From: Lepidostoma basale
Lineage: Eukaryota > Arthropoda > Insecta > Trichoptera > Lepidostomatidae
DNA: 64,000 nucleotides
NCBI GenBank assembly: GCA_022606425.2
Contig: JAHDVF020000068.1
Coordinates: forward strand, 1,054,001-1,118,000
Reading direction: 5' to 3'
Below, piece after piece: positions 11,815 to 22,700 of this stretch. A program made the translations under genes and the position numbers. A model generated the notes under the pieces. It saw only the letters and a program-made list of their open reading frames with translations, had not been told where the DNA came from and did not search any database. How positions within the stretch are numbered: position 1 is the first letter of the stretch; each line of letters opens with the position of its first letter.

Positions 11815-12209
11815 AGTATTAAACAGATATTCCTAAAAAATATATGACTAAGTATTTAAATGAGGATCGCTAATAATTTGACAGTCAAGATTTTTTGACA
11901 CTACTGTGTACCGCAATCTCTTTGGTCTGATAGACAACTTGACAGAAATGACAGATACATTATCTATGGATGTGAAATAAACTGTGCAATTCACAATATA
12001 TTACGGGATTTGGTAACGTGCATGGAATATTTATATTTTTTGTTTTCTTATGTTTGCAATTCTGATTAAATCTGTACGAAGAATGTCAAATTCAAAATTA
12101 TTACATTTTTTAATACGCAATGCATATTATTTAGTTTTATATAGATATATTTTTTAATTCGTTTATTCCGGTGTGTGTTTATTTTCTAGTAACATCAAAA
12201 TTTTGTCTG
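11815..12209. promoter_or_regulatory. Divergent intergenic region between KIF3A and the orphan gene
   Basis: The 395 bp between the two start codons must hold both 5' UTRs and promoters, or a shared bidirectional promoter. No repeat is recognised in it. No clear RFX X-box was found, although kinesin-II genes are often under RFX control in ciliated animals. Confidence 0.5.
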
Positions 12210-13333
12210 ATGTATTTACGAGGTATGAAATTATTTTTCTTAAATATTATTTATGTATTTTATTGTTAAAATAGAAATATATGTATATGCATTACACGCT
12301 ACATAAATGTAGAAGATGCTAGAAAATAATAACAATATAATATATATTCATACGATTCATATTATGAAGAAGACAGGGTGTTTTAGTATGAACAGTCCAT
12401 TATCTACCTAACTTCCCAATAAACTTATGTGGCTGTTTTTTTTGTTGTTGTTAAATTGTATACTAAGCTTTGAATTGATGTTTTATAATCATAATAATAA
12501 AATAAAACTACTTGTGTTTCATAAATAATAATAAAAAAATATGTATGTTTAGTATTTTGTTTCAGATCCCACTGAAGATAATAGATATTATGTTGGCATC
12601 CCACCACAAACGTGTTTGTGCAACATTCCAATAGGTATATGAAATTATTGGTCATTGAAAATTACATTGAATTGTTTTATGTTTAAATGATCCAGTGGAC
12701 AGTGTGGTTCATGAGAAAAAATAATATTATATTGAATATTGGTAAAGTTATATTAATTTTTTTAGGCAATTCATACGCAAATAAGAAATATTTGAAACAG
12801 AAAAATACGAAAATAGAATACATCAATAGAAATCGAAAAATAAATAAAATCATACAATAGCACAATTGAAAAACTGTTTTGTATGTTGAAAAAATTGTTT
12901 GATTTCTTTTTTTCATTCAGGTACGCCAAGCATTGGTGTGAATCACTGCATCGTCTGCGATTCAACAAAGCTTTGGAGAAGTGCACCACTTGAAATTAAA
13001 TACCAAAAATTCAACATTTTCAGTGTACAGAGAGTAAATGTTGCACCACAGCCAAAGTTCAGCAGCAGGTCCCGAATAAATGTTGGGAACAATGCTACTT
13101 ACAGTCCTCAAGATACGAGAAGCGAAAGATATTCCGATCGGCCGGAGTTTGTCACAAGTAGACGGACTAACTCGGCACCAGAATTTAGAGAAATCTTCAG
13201 GAGATTTTCTCAAACGTTTGTGGGTAAGAAGCCGTCGGCACAGTCAGTTAGTGTAGATTGTAGACCAAAACCATATGAATATGATAATATTTGCTATTGC
13301 CCATGCCCATATCCAAAATTGCCTAGACAATAA
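12210..13333 (+). CDS. Uncharacterised 164-aa cysteine-containing protein
   Basis: Three exons (12210-12222, 12566-12634, 12921-13333) join into one open frame with GT-AG introns and matching phases. The first exon holds just ATG TAT TTA CGA G. Eight cysteines are grouped as CxC (21, 23), CxxC after His (37, 40), one at 141 and CxCxC (152-156). The middle is Ser/Arg-rich (PKFSSRSRIN, SERYSDRPEFVTSRRTNSAP). There is no signal peptide or membrane segment. An AATAAA overlaps the stop codon (13329-13334). I do not recognise the family. Divergence from kinesin-II permits, but does not show, a ciliary or sperm role. The spliced frame is the main evidence, with no known homologue to confirm it. Confidence 0.65.
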
Positions 13334-13339
13334 AAGGTA

Positions 13340-13935
13340 TATTCATAAAGATTAATTGTATCTCAATAGGACCTCATGTTATTAATTGTATCTCAATAAT
13401 ATACCCATGGGTAAAATTCAGTATTTGTATACATTAAAAAAAAAAGGATAAAAAAACTGGTCCAAGTTAAAAGCATAAAAATTGGAGAGTCATCTCCAGG
13501 CGTTGTCTAGTAATGTGTGATAATTGAGTTGTTCACATTGCATTAATAAAGATTTTCTACTTAATGCTTACACCTAATCTTAATAGATGGCGCCAGTGTA
13601 GATTGAACTAAAATATGTAAAGTGTTTCTCAACATAGTAACATATATACATCTTCCAAAAATAGTTGTCAGACGTGGTGGTCGTAAGAAGGGCGGAATGG
13701 GGAATGTTGTATTACATAAAGCGATCGCTTAACCCAACCAATGACAAGTCATAAGTCTTGTTAACGCCTCGACCACCATATTCTGTTTCCAAATAATTTA
13801 CATCTTCGTCTCTATTGAGATACAATTAATCTTTAATGAATAACCCGTAATGGGTAAAATCCAGTATTTGTCTACAAGTATTTGTATACATAAAAAAAGG
13901 GTATATTCATTTTATTATCCTCTCCTTGTGTACTG
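13340..13935. mobile_element. Repeat element related to 57596-58010
   Basis: Contains GATGGCGCCAGTGTAGATTG, GCGATCGCTTAACCCAACC and TCTCTATTGAGATACAATTA, the reverse complements of matching blocks at 57596-58010. Mirrored ATTAATTGTATCTCAATA at 13350 and 13820 suggests long terminal inverted repeats. No coding frame. Confidence 0.65.
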
Positions 13936-14239
13936 CCCTAACAGTGGGGCTTTACATGGGTCAGATAGCATTTGGCCCCATTTATTATTTCTCGAATGTT
14001 CCCATGACTATCAGCGACATCTATTGGTGTTCATAAAATTAAACAATTCATCAGCTAGTTACATGTTTTACAAACTGAAAAAATGTTTCATTAATGTTTT
14101 TTTTTTTAATTTAAAAAAGCGAAAACAATTTATTTAAAAATAACTATCAAAGTGCATAACAAAAAAAATATTTTTAATTATAATATAGATCAGCAATTCT
14201 CAGCCTTTTTATTCTACATTACTATATTATACGCTTGCA

Positions 14240-14845
14240 AAGTTAGGTGGACCGGAACATTATACTGATATGATGAAAAAAAAGTTGGGTAAAGTTGTCA
14301 TCGCAAACAAAAGTCTATCCAAAAAAGCTAAGATGGCAGTGCACAATGGTGTTCTTGTGCCGACCCTTATGTATGGAAGTGAAGCATGGAACTGGCAAAA
14401 GAAGGATGAAAGTAGAATAAATGCAGTAGAAATGAGATCTCTAAGACGAATGTGTGGCAAATCTGTATAGGATAGAGTGACAAATGCAAGTATAAGAAGT
14501 GAATGTGGTGCGAAAGAAAGTGTTATGAACAAAATAAGGAAAGGGTCATTAAGATGGTTTGGACACATGGAAAGAATGAGTGAAGACAGAATGGTAAAGA
14601 AGGTATATGTAAACGGCGTGAACGGAGCTAGAAATAGAGGAAGGCCGAGGAAAACGTGGCACGATCAAATCAATCAAATATTGAATGTCAGTCACGTGAG
14701 GAGTCGGAAGAATTGACGTGCGTGCATGACAAGGTGTATGGATGTAGAGGAATCGAGAGAAGTATGTCAGGACAGAACAGTGTGGCGTTCCATTATTTCT
14801 GCCTACCCCTCCGGGGAGACGGCGTGATGGTAAGTTAGTTAGTTA
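14240..14845 (+). mobile_element. Non-LTR retrotransposon 3' part ([14 protein letters not shown] family)
   Basis: Plus-strand residues [42 protein letters not shown] and [13 protein letters not shown] form the C-terminus of a LINE ORF with one in-frame TAG. It ends with the family 3' terminus GGGGAGACGGCGTGATGG and a (GTTA)n tail. The 5' part is missing, as usual for truncated LINE copies. Confidence 0.85.
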
Positions 14846-15299
14846 GTTATGAAAAAAAATTGTTTGGGAAAAACAACATTGCTTGAAGACGTTTGATTCA
14901 AGATAAGGGCGACTTGACAAATCAACTTTTTTTTTTTTAAACCAAAACATAATGTTAATAATACTTGTAGCTTATCAGCATACCAACCAATACTAGCTTA
15001 AAATTAACAACAGCAATATTAATATAATAAATGAATTTTATTTCGGAGTCATTAAGTCAGTTCGCAGCGAGCGTTGGTTTGTTGACGCGTATTTCAAGAT
15101 ATTCAAAACTTAGAATGCCAATTATTTTTTTAATTAAAGTTCCTGATAATAAATGTGTTTCGGTGTGAATATAGTAGCTTAGCTGACCTCAGTTTGAGTA
15201 TCACTGATATAGTTTATTCTCTGCTCTACCTTGTTGAAATCTTGCCACATGGGATGTTTTTTGTTTAAAAATAAAATAAACAAAAGAAGACATTTTTTT

Positions 15300-15440
15300 T
15301 CGTGAATTAAAACACTTTTTCCACATTGTTTTGGCGGAAACACTTTGTTATTTCAACATTTTTAACTGTTTAAATAAAACACTTATAAAATATCACAATT
15401 GATTATAATTCTTTCGAAATTATCGTGACAGCCGTTACGC
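15300..15440. repeat. Dispersed repeat with GGCGGAAACACT core
   Basis: TTTTGGCGGAAACACTTTGT followed by TTCAACATTTTTAACTGTTT matches the repeats at 10744 and 25720 (there inverted). Fragment only. Confidence 0.45.
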
Positions 15441-15464
15441 TATCTTACTTCATCTTACTTACTT

Positions 15465-15870
15465 CTTATGGCCATACAACTCTTGAAGAGTTTTAACCTC
15501 CTTGATGATTTTTCGCCAAGCTCCTCAATCCTGTGCCTTTTGCTCCCAGCAGTCCGATTCACCCAACCTAGCCAGATCAGCCAGAACATTGTCCATTAGG
15601 CGCTGTCTAGGCCTTACTAGAGGTCTTACTCCAATCGGTCTAGACGCGTACAGGGTCTTGATTGCTCTGGTCTCTTCGGCTCGGCATACGTGCCCAATCC
15701 ATGCTAGGCAACCGGCTCTCACGGTGCTCGTTATAAGGGGCTGCTGGGTCATCGTACGGATTTCTTGGTTGGTCCTATGCCTCCAAGTTCCCGCTGCAAC
15801 ACCGGGTCTGGGTCCCAGGATCATTCGTCGGTCTGGGTCCCAGGATCGTGATATAAACATATATCGTTTA
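15465..15870 (-). mobile_element. Non-LTR retrotransposon C-terminal fragment
   Basis: Minus-strand residues RHRTNQEIRTMTQQP, GCLAWIGHVCRAEE and VRPRQRLMDNVLADLARLGE resemble the C-terminus of an RTE-like LINE. This is a different family from the [14 protein letters not shown] copies. Truncated at both ends. Confidence 0.6.
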
Positions 15871-17267
15871 CATCGTTCTCCCGATATCACAATGTTGCTC
15901 CTCTATATCACGATGTTGAAGATGTAAAACCTTTGAAATATGTTGTGAAAAATAAACTCAAAAGTGGAAAAAACTGTTTTAAATCATAAAAAAATCGTCC
16001 TTAAGGAATTCCAGTTTAAAATTAATAAATAAAAGATGATTTGCGCAAGAATATTTTTATTTGTACGGTATAACTCCGAAGACAGCATACATTGTATTCA
16101 GCCTAACATATGGATGTACTCGTATATACACATCGTGGAATTTATTCAGACATTTCCTATAAACTCGTGAATAAACCTTCCTATTCATTTATGATATACT
16201 GACTAATATTCATTATACATAATATGTACTTTAAATACCAACACTCAAATATTATGTTTACACACATTAATAAAGATGATTTTTTAGTTGATATACGAGT
16301 ATGTGGAAAACACATTACAATAATTATCAAGAGACAGCAAGGAATAAGTTAGGAAAAACACTTCCGTAAGACAAACAGATTTTGAAAGTACTTATTTGTA
16401 TGTAAGTTACAATAAGTGTTGGTATTCGTTTGTAAGTTTTCAAAACGTACAAATCGCTTATAATATAGTGAAATATATTAATTAAATAATACATAACATA
16501 TTCAAACCAAATAATAAGGGAAAATATAAATATTTAACAAGTAAATTCATGTTACAATGAGTCATAATAGGATATAGATAGATTTTGTTTCGTCCTTAGT
16601 GCGTTCTTCAAGTACACATTTATTGCAATATTATTCGTTAGTAAAATTTTATGTGAATTTAAAATGGCCTCTATCTTAGTAAAGTATACTTTGGATACAT
16701 ATAGAAACTCTCGTCATATGCATAAAATATGCAAAATCTTAAATTTAAAGGTAAAAAATGTACGAAATTAATTTTGTCTTAGACAACATTAAAAAAAACT
16801 GTAAAAGAACCCTTAAAATTAGACAAACATTTCCTAAATTTGGTACTTAATTGAATATATTCACACCGTAAAGCAATTTACAATAAAATAATGTTTGGAG
16901 ATAACTAAACAAAGAGAAAACATTATTTACCAGCTGTGTTACAGTCATATTCACAAAACAACTAACAATTAAGTTTACCTTACAATTCTAGACATGCATA
17001 AACTCTTATGTAAATTTGCTATGTATATTTTCAAGTAGAGATTCAAAAAGCCTTAGAGTATCAAGTTTGCAGACGTGCCGATAGCATGAACGATCCAAAC
17101 ATTTGCACCCTTCGGGGCCAAAGTTCTGCAGACCAACGTTATCTACAAAAGTGCCGTATCATATCAGAGTGGTTGACTCTTCAATAAATGTAAGCTTGAG
17201 TTTAAACAACTTGCATTATAGTGAAACCCCTATTGTACATTATGATTACTAAAAAACATTTAATAAT

Positions 17268-17425
17268 CTATCTTTATAAATATATAATTCTTCTGTTATG
17301 TAGTTGAATTCCTCCTAAACGGCTGGACTGATTTTGGTGACATTTTTTGTGTTTGAGCGAGTTCCTGTATGGTTTAGACTCATCAGACAATTGGACCCGG
17401 TAGGTGACAGGACAACGTCTGTCCG
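17268..17425. mobile_element. Helitron-like or other insect repeat fragment
   Basis: CTTTATAAATATATAATTC followed by CCTCCTAAACGGCTGGACTG and GATTTTGGTGACATTTTTTG resembles the leading end of non-autonomous Helitrons common in moths and butterflies. No right end was found. Confidence 0.35.
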
Positions 17426-19690
17426 GCCCACTAGTTAAAATCTACAATAACACGCCAGAATCGCTAATAACATTATTGAAAATGCTTACTGTAAAAATTA
17501 TGGAGTATTCAAAATGATATACATATTTAGTTGAATAGAAGATTTACTAGCAGTAAAAAAGTGAATCTCCTATAGATATTAATTATTTTCTATTTGGAAT
17601 GATTTTATTCATACCTTGTTTCCAAATTATTGCACGGTTCATTTAAATAACTTTGAAAGGAAGTCAAAGATTCACACATTTATAACCTCAAAATATTGCA
17701 ATTTCATATTAATTGATTTAAAACAAAAAATAATACACTGCTAAATACGTGCATGAGAATACAAACAGGGTTTCACTATTTATAATATGATTTTTTTTTT
17801 TAATTTTTCTAGAGTATAATTATTTTATGATAGCTTGCGATCACACAAAGTACATACTTTCAAAATCTAAATACATAAAATCAATAATTTGATTATAAGA
17901 TTGAGAAATTGTGTAGTTTGCGTGATCATTGGTCACCCAAGTATTATATTTCGATACTTTAACCTGATCTGTTTACCAACCATTTTTTTGTGGTTAACAG
18001 CTGATACCTAAATTTATAAATATGATACATGTATTTGAGATTATTATATTATATGGAATCTCAAACAAATACATAATAATATTAAACTAAATGGAATGAA
18101 TATCCTTAGCATAGTTAGTAATAATTTTGGTATTATTATAACAAATAATAATTCACGCAGTATTATTTACATGAAAACAACTTTTGTTGCATTGGATAAA
18201 TATAATTTAAAAATCTTCCTCAAAATGTCTGATTGCTAGAAGATTGCTGGCAAATCAAGTTTTAACTGATGTTTTCGCAACAGTTAAAACAGTAGAAAAT
18301 AATTTTATGTATAATTTTATTAAAAAGGAATTTAAATATCAATAGAATAAAATTATTTAACAACTGTTTATAATTTGATTGCAATGATATTTCAATAGAA
18401 TCCATTGATCCAATATGATTGCACAACAAAATGTAGAAGTATGTTTAAGCGATTGCGTAACTCACAATATTTTAGAATTGTTAAATTCACAAAAACAATA
18501 GTATTAAGGAATTGAATACATGATATTATTTACCAAATAATTTAACAATGATATTTAAGTTCAAATAAAAATATCCAAGGATTAAAAAAATAACACTACA
18601 AAATATAGTTTCCCGGTGAAACTACATGCGAGAAACATGGGTTTGTATATATTATAGGGTCATATTTATCCCAATAGGAAAAAGAGTCACCTGCATTATT
18701 TCATTAGGAGAACTCTACAAAAAGTAAAGAGGCATATACATCGACCAATCTAATTAATGGTTTATGTTTTAACAGTGCAACAATAAATAGTGAAGTTAAC
18801 GTGGATACCTCCGAAATACAATCAAACATTACATCAACGTTGCAACGTTTTTATAGCGATGTAAATATGCAATCAATTTATTAAATATATTAGAGCAATC
18901 AAATGAATCATTACATCATAATTTCACGAAAGCCAGAAACAGCTCAAATGAACTACAACAATTATATTATATATTATGCATTTATCTCTCATCAACAAAT
19001 AACATTGCGACTAATGTTAAACCGATATATAGTTGGAACCGCAGTCCCGGCCTTATGCTAATTTATTTTAAGAGGATTTCGATTAGAAGCGGAATAACTA
19101 AGTGGACCATGGATGACTTAAATAATGGCTATGAATCTCATATAATTTTCTTTCACAATAATAATACAATCTATTAATTTCATAAAAGATAAAAAATAAA
19201 ATTATCAGTGCATTTTACTTTAATACATATATACGAGGGATAAAGATTACATTGAAAAGCACTATATTGTCATAATCAATACTCTCCTACGTTTAACGAC
19301 ATACATTTTCAACTTTTAAACTGTTTTATGAAATATTCAATTAACCGATGTAAGCACATACTATTACACTACAGTGTGGATTTGTTCATTACTGAAAATA
19401 TAACAAAATCTAAGTATGCAATAAAGTTAACATTCATTCGGGAAACAATGTTAAATACTCATTTAAACGGTAGACAAATCCTTACATCCGTGATAACTGA
19501 ATGAAGAGACAGTAACAACTTGTAATTCCTAACACTTTTTTATATCAACATAGACGATCTGCTAAATATAAGAATTAAGAAAACATATTGTAAGAGAAAA
19601 GGAGGAAAATAAAAATATGAAAACATTACTAGTGCTCACAAGCAAACAAACAATGAAGTATGTCAGTTTTGTTCCTTGTTCATTTTTAGT

Positions 19691-19696
19691 TTTATT
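19691..19696 (-). promoter_or_regulatory. Candidate proximal poly(A) signal of alpha-adaptin
   Basis: AATAAA on the minus strand 31 bp after the stop codon. It could give a very short 3' UTR; a distal alternative lies at 16056-16061. Confidence 0.3.
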
Positions 19697-19726
19697 CTTC
19701 TGATTTTATGATGTTCTTCAATTGAA

Positions 19727-22700
19727 TTAGAACTGATCCGTCAGTAGATTGCATACCTCCATGGAAACCGATTCTTTACTTGAGCGAACTGTCAACCGGA
19801 ACATCTAAAAAGAAAATATAAAAATTACACAGCTGAATTAATTAATGTCATTAATTGAAATGTTTTGGTACAAGTTCATTGTGAATAATGAAAATTAAAA
19901 AAATTATAACAAAAAAATCTTTATAATATATATTCAGTTTAAATCCACATGATTTCATGGCTTTGAACGGTTTTGGCAACTCGCTGTCATCTTCTGGTGA
20001 TGGTTTATGGTGACTGATGATTGTATTGTGACCAGAAGATGGCAGCAAGCTGCCGAAATAGATAGAAGCCATAAAATCAAGTGAATTAAACTAAATATAT
20101 ATTTTTTAAACTAAATATAATTTTGAAGCGAAAAATAAAGGGCCGCACGGGGCCAGGGAAAAGGCAGATCTCTTGGCTGCGCAATGTGAGGGAATGGACG
20201 GGAATCGGAACTGTGGAGGAGCTATTCCGGACAGCGCAGGATAGGGAAGAGTTTACCAGAGTGATCACCAACGGCAGGGGGACCTGACAGGGCACTTTAA
20301 GAACAAGATATATTTTAGATTTTTTTATTTAAAAATACAATTTTATTATTATGAATAAAAAGATATGACCAATAAAATCTTCTAATATTAACCACTATAG
20401 TGCGGCTGGTTACATTTGCAATCCAAAAAATTGGATTCGAACTGCAGTAGACTACATTATAAACCTTTTTACTTTAGTACCTTTCTACTAATTTCTGTGT
20501 AATATGATGAACTGGGACTGTCTCCCTGAGCTGTTAATACAGCCAACCCCAAGTTAAGAGATAATGAGTGAAATAGGGCTCCGTAAAATAGTTAATATTT
20601 CAAAAGGGTTCCGTCACCAAAAAAGTTTGAGAACCGTTGGTTAATGCTTTTTTTAAATCTGTTAAAATGAATCCAAGTTACCTGCGCTTGCTTGTTGGGC
20701 TCCAGGCGCAGCAGACAGCCCACCTGCTGCTGGCGAGTGTGGATGATGCCAGCGCACACAAAGTTGTCCGGGTTAGGGTCGATGCCGTCGAGCAGCTGCA
20801 TACCAAATCCAAGTAACTTGCTGCGTGCCGCCGCCAAGTCCATGGGTGTGCTGGACTTGAAAATCTTCTGCGCCCTCTGCTGGTCTCTATACCGATTAAA
20901 CAATCATTAACACCCGCTTAACCCTTCATTGCATGGTGTAGCAAATTTGCTACAAACCTACTAATATTTGTTCAGAATATTTTAATTTCATACATATCGC
21001 ACCGTGAGTGTAAAACCGACGTAAGTGCAAATATACATTTTGGAGATATGGGAGTTTAAAGATTTCATATTGCTTGGAAAAACTGTTTTTTTTTTAATAT
21101 AAAACGGTTTATAGGTATATTACTATAAACCGAAAATCATTGGTATATCATTCTTATTGTACCTACATCGTTAGTGGTGGTAGTTTACAATAAAATACAA
21201 TTTTACTTTGATATTCGGTTGATGGATGACCTGTTTCGATTGCTACCAGTTTATTAGACTCATTTTGAGTTTAAAAAAAAAAGAGGTTCTTTTCAAATAA
21301 ATAAACAAAAACTACATTGCCAGGTGAATATTTTTATCATGTTACATCATTTATTGATTTTAATTTATTGAAAATTTACTTTTTTAAATTTGAAAAAAAA
21401 AAATTCTTTCTCACTCTTCGAATATTATAGTAGCGAGAGTGTGACATAAATAGTTGGCGCAATGCCTTACTTTTTTAATGAAAATCCTGACCAACAATTG
21501 TCCTTCTCCCTCTCACTAATATATATCGTTTCTTTGCGAGAATAACGTGTTATCTCGAAAAAATTTAAAATGAAACAAGATACCCGTCTGAAAGAGACAA
21601 CGTGACAACACAATATACCACTGTTGTGTTGTCTTTTTCCCTCATAAATTCTCTGTTTTTCACTTTAAAAATACCATGTTTTTGCAGAAAATAAAGTTGA
21701 ACACGGCGGATTTGATTATCGAAATGTCACATTATTCTCGCAAAGAGGCGATATGTAGATATAACGAGAGTTAGATGTAAAGGTTGATAAATGAAATGTA
21801 TCGAGGAACAAACATAACTCACCCTCCCAAGTTTTTCCATCTTGCAAAGAATGATTCTCCATTCATTTCAGTTGGTTCAAAGAACTTGTTTAATGTCAAT
21901 GGCAGCTTCATGGTTATCTTCTGAGGAACATTGTTGAACACAAATGATATGGACATTGATGGCGCATCTGTTAAAAAATATATACATATTTTATACAGGA
22001 AAATTGTACAAATAAAAAAGATTGATAAATTATAGACTAATAAACTAACTGATCTATCTATAACTATCTGACTGATCATCATGCCGTTTCACTGGAGGGA
22101 TACGCAGAGAGGGTGGATCGACACACTCTTCTATCCTGACATAACTCTCGCGCCTCCTCCACATTCACACACCATGATATGCACACTTGACAATTGTTCC
22201 TAATCAGATGGCTTTTTTTAAATATTTTAATTAATTTATTGTTTCTTGAACGATGATGTAAAACTCCATACTAAATTATTAATACGAATAGAAACGTCTG
22301 TTGTCTAGAAGTTTAATTATATTTTATGCGAATGACGTGTTTCCCCATGCTAAGGCATTTTCAAATGTACTTAAAATTAAATTTAATGAAGTGGCTAAAA
22401 TTAAAAAAAAACATTTCATAATGCCTTAGCAAGGCAAAACATGTGATTCCCATGAAATATAATAATACTTCTAGAAAACACGTCTTCATTCGTATTAATT
22501 ATTGACGACCTTTGTGGCAGAGTGACAACAGCTATAACTGCCACACTTAAGGTCCCGGGTTAGGTTACCGGCAATGGCAGTATGATTCTCACACTCTCTG
22601 GTCTGGTGTAGAATTCACGTGACAATAAAATAGCGATAGATTAGCTACCTAATGTCATGAGAATCAATATAATAGCTATAACCTTTACATCAATTTAAAA

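Larger units (their letters stand above)
15941..19726. other. Gene-free, repeat-poor stretch; possible long alpha-adaptin 3' UTR
   Basis: Apart from a dispersed repeat at 15941-16010 and a Helitron-like patch near 17270, no transposon, coding frame or structural RNA is recognised. This contrasts with the rest of the window. A minus-strand AATAAA at 16056-16061 lies just inside the repeat boundary. The whole block could be alpha-adaptin 3' UTR; that is inference. Confidence 0.4.

Noticed and set aside
11980..12050. RFX X-box near GGTAACGTGCATGG
   Set aside because: The half sites do not fit the symmetrical GTTNCC-NN-GGNAAC pattern.
12899..13333. Starting the orphan gene at the in-exon ATG 12899
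   Set aside because: That ATG lies in the intron before the acceptor at 12918-12920. The spliced model from 12210 uses consensus sites and closes phase.
14260..14568. Minus-strand 102-codon frame
   Set aside because: Mirror of the LINE C-terminal frame on the plus strand.
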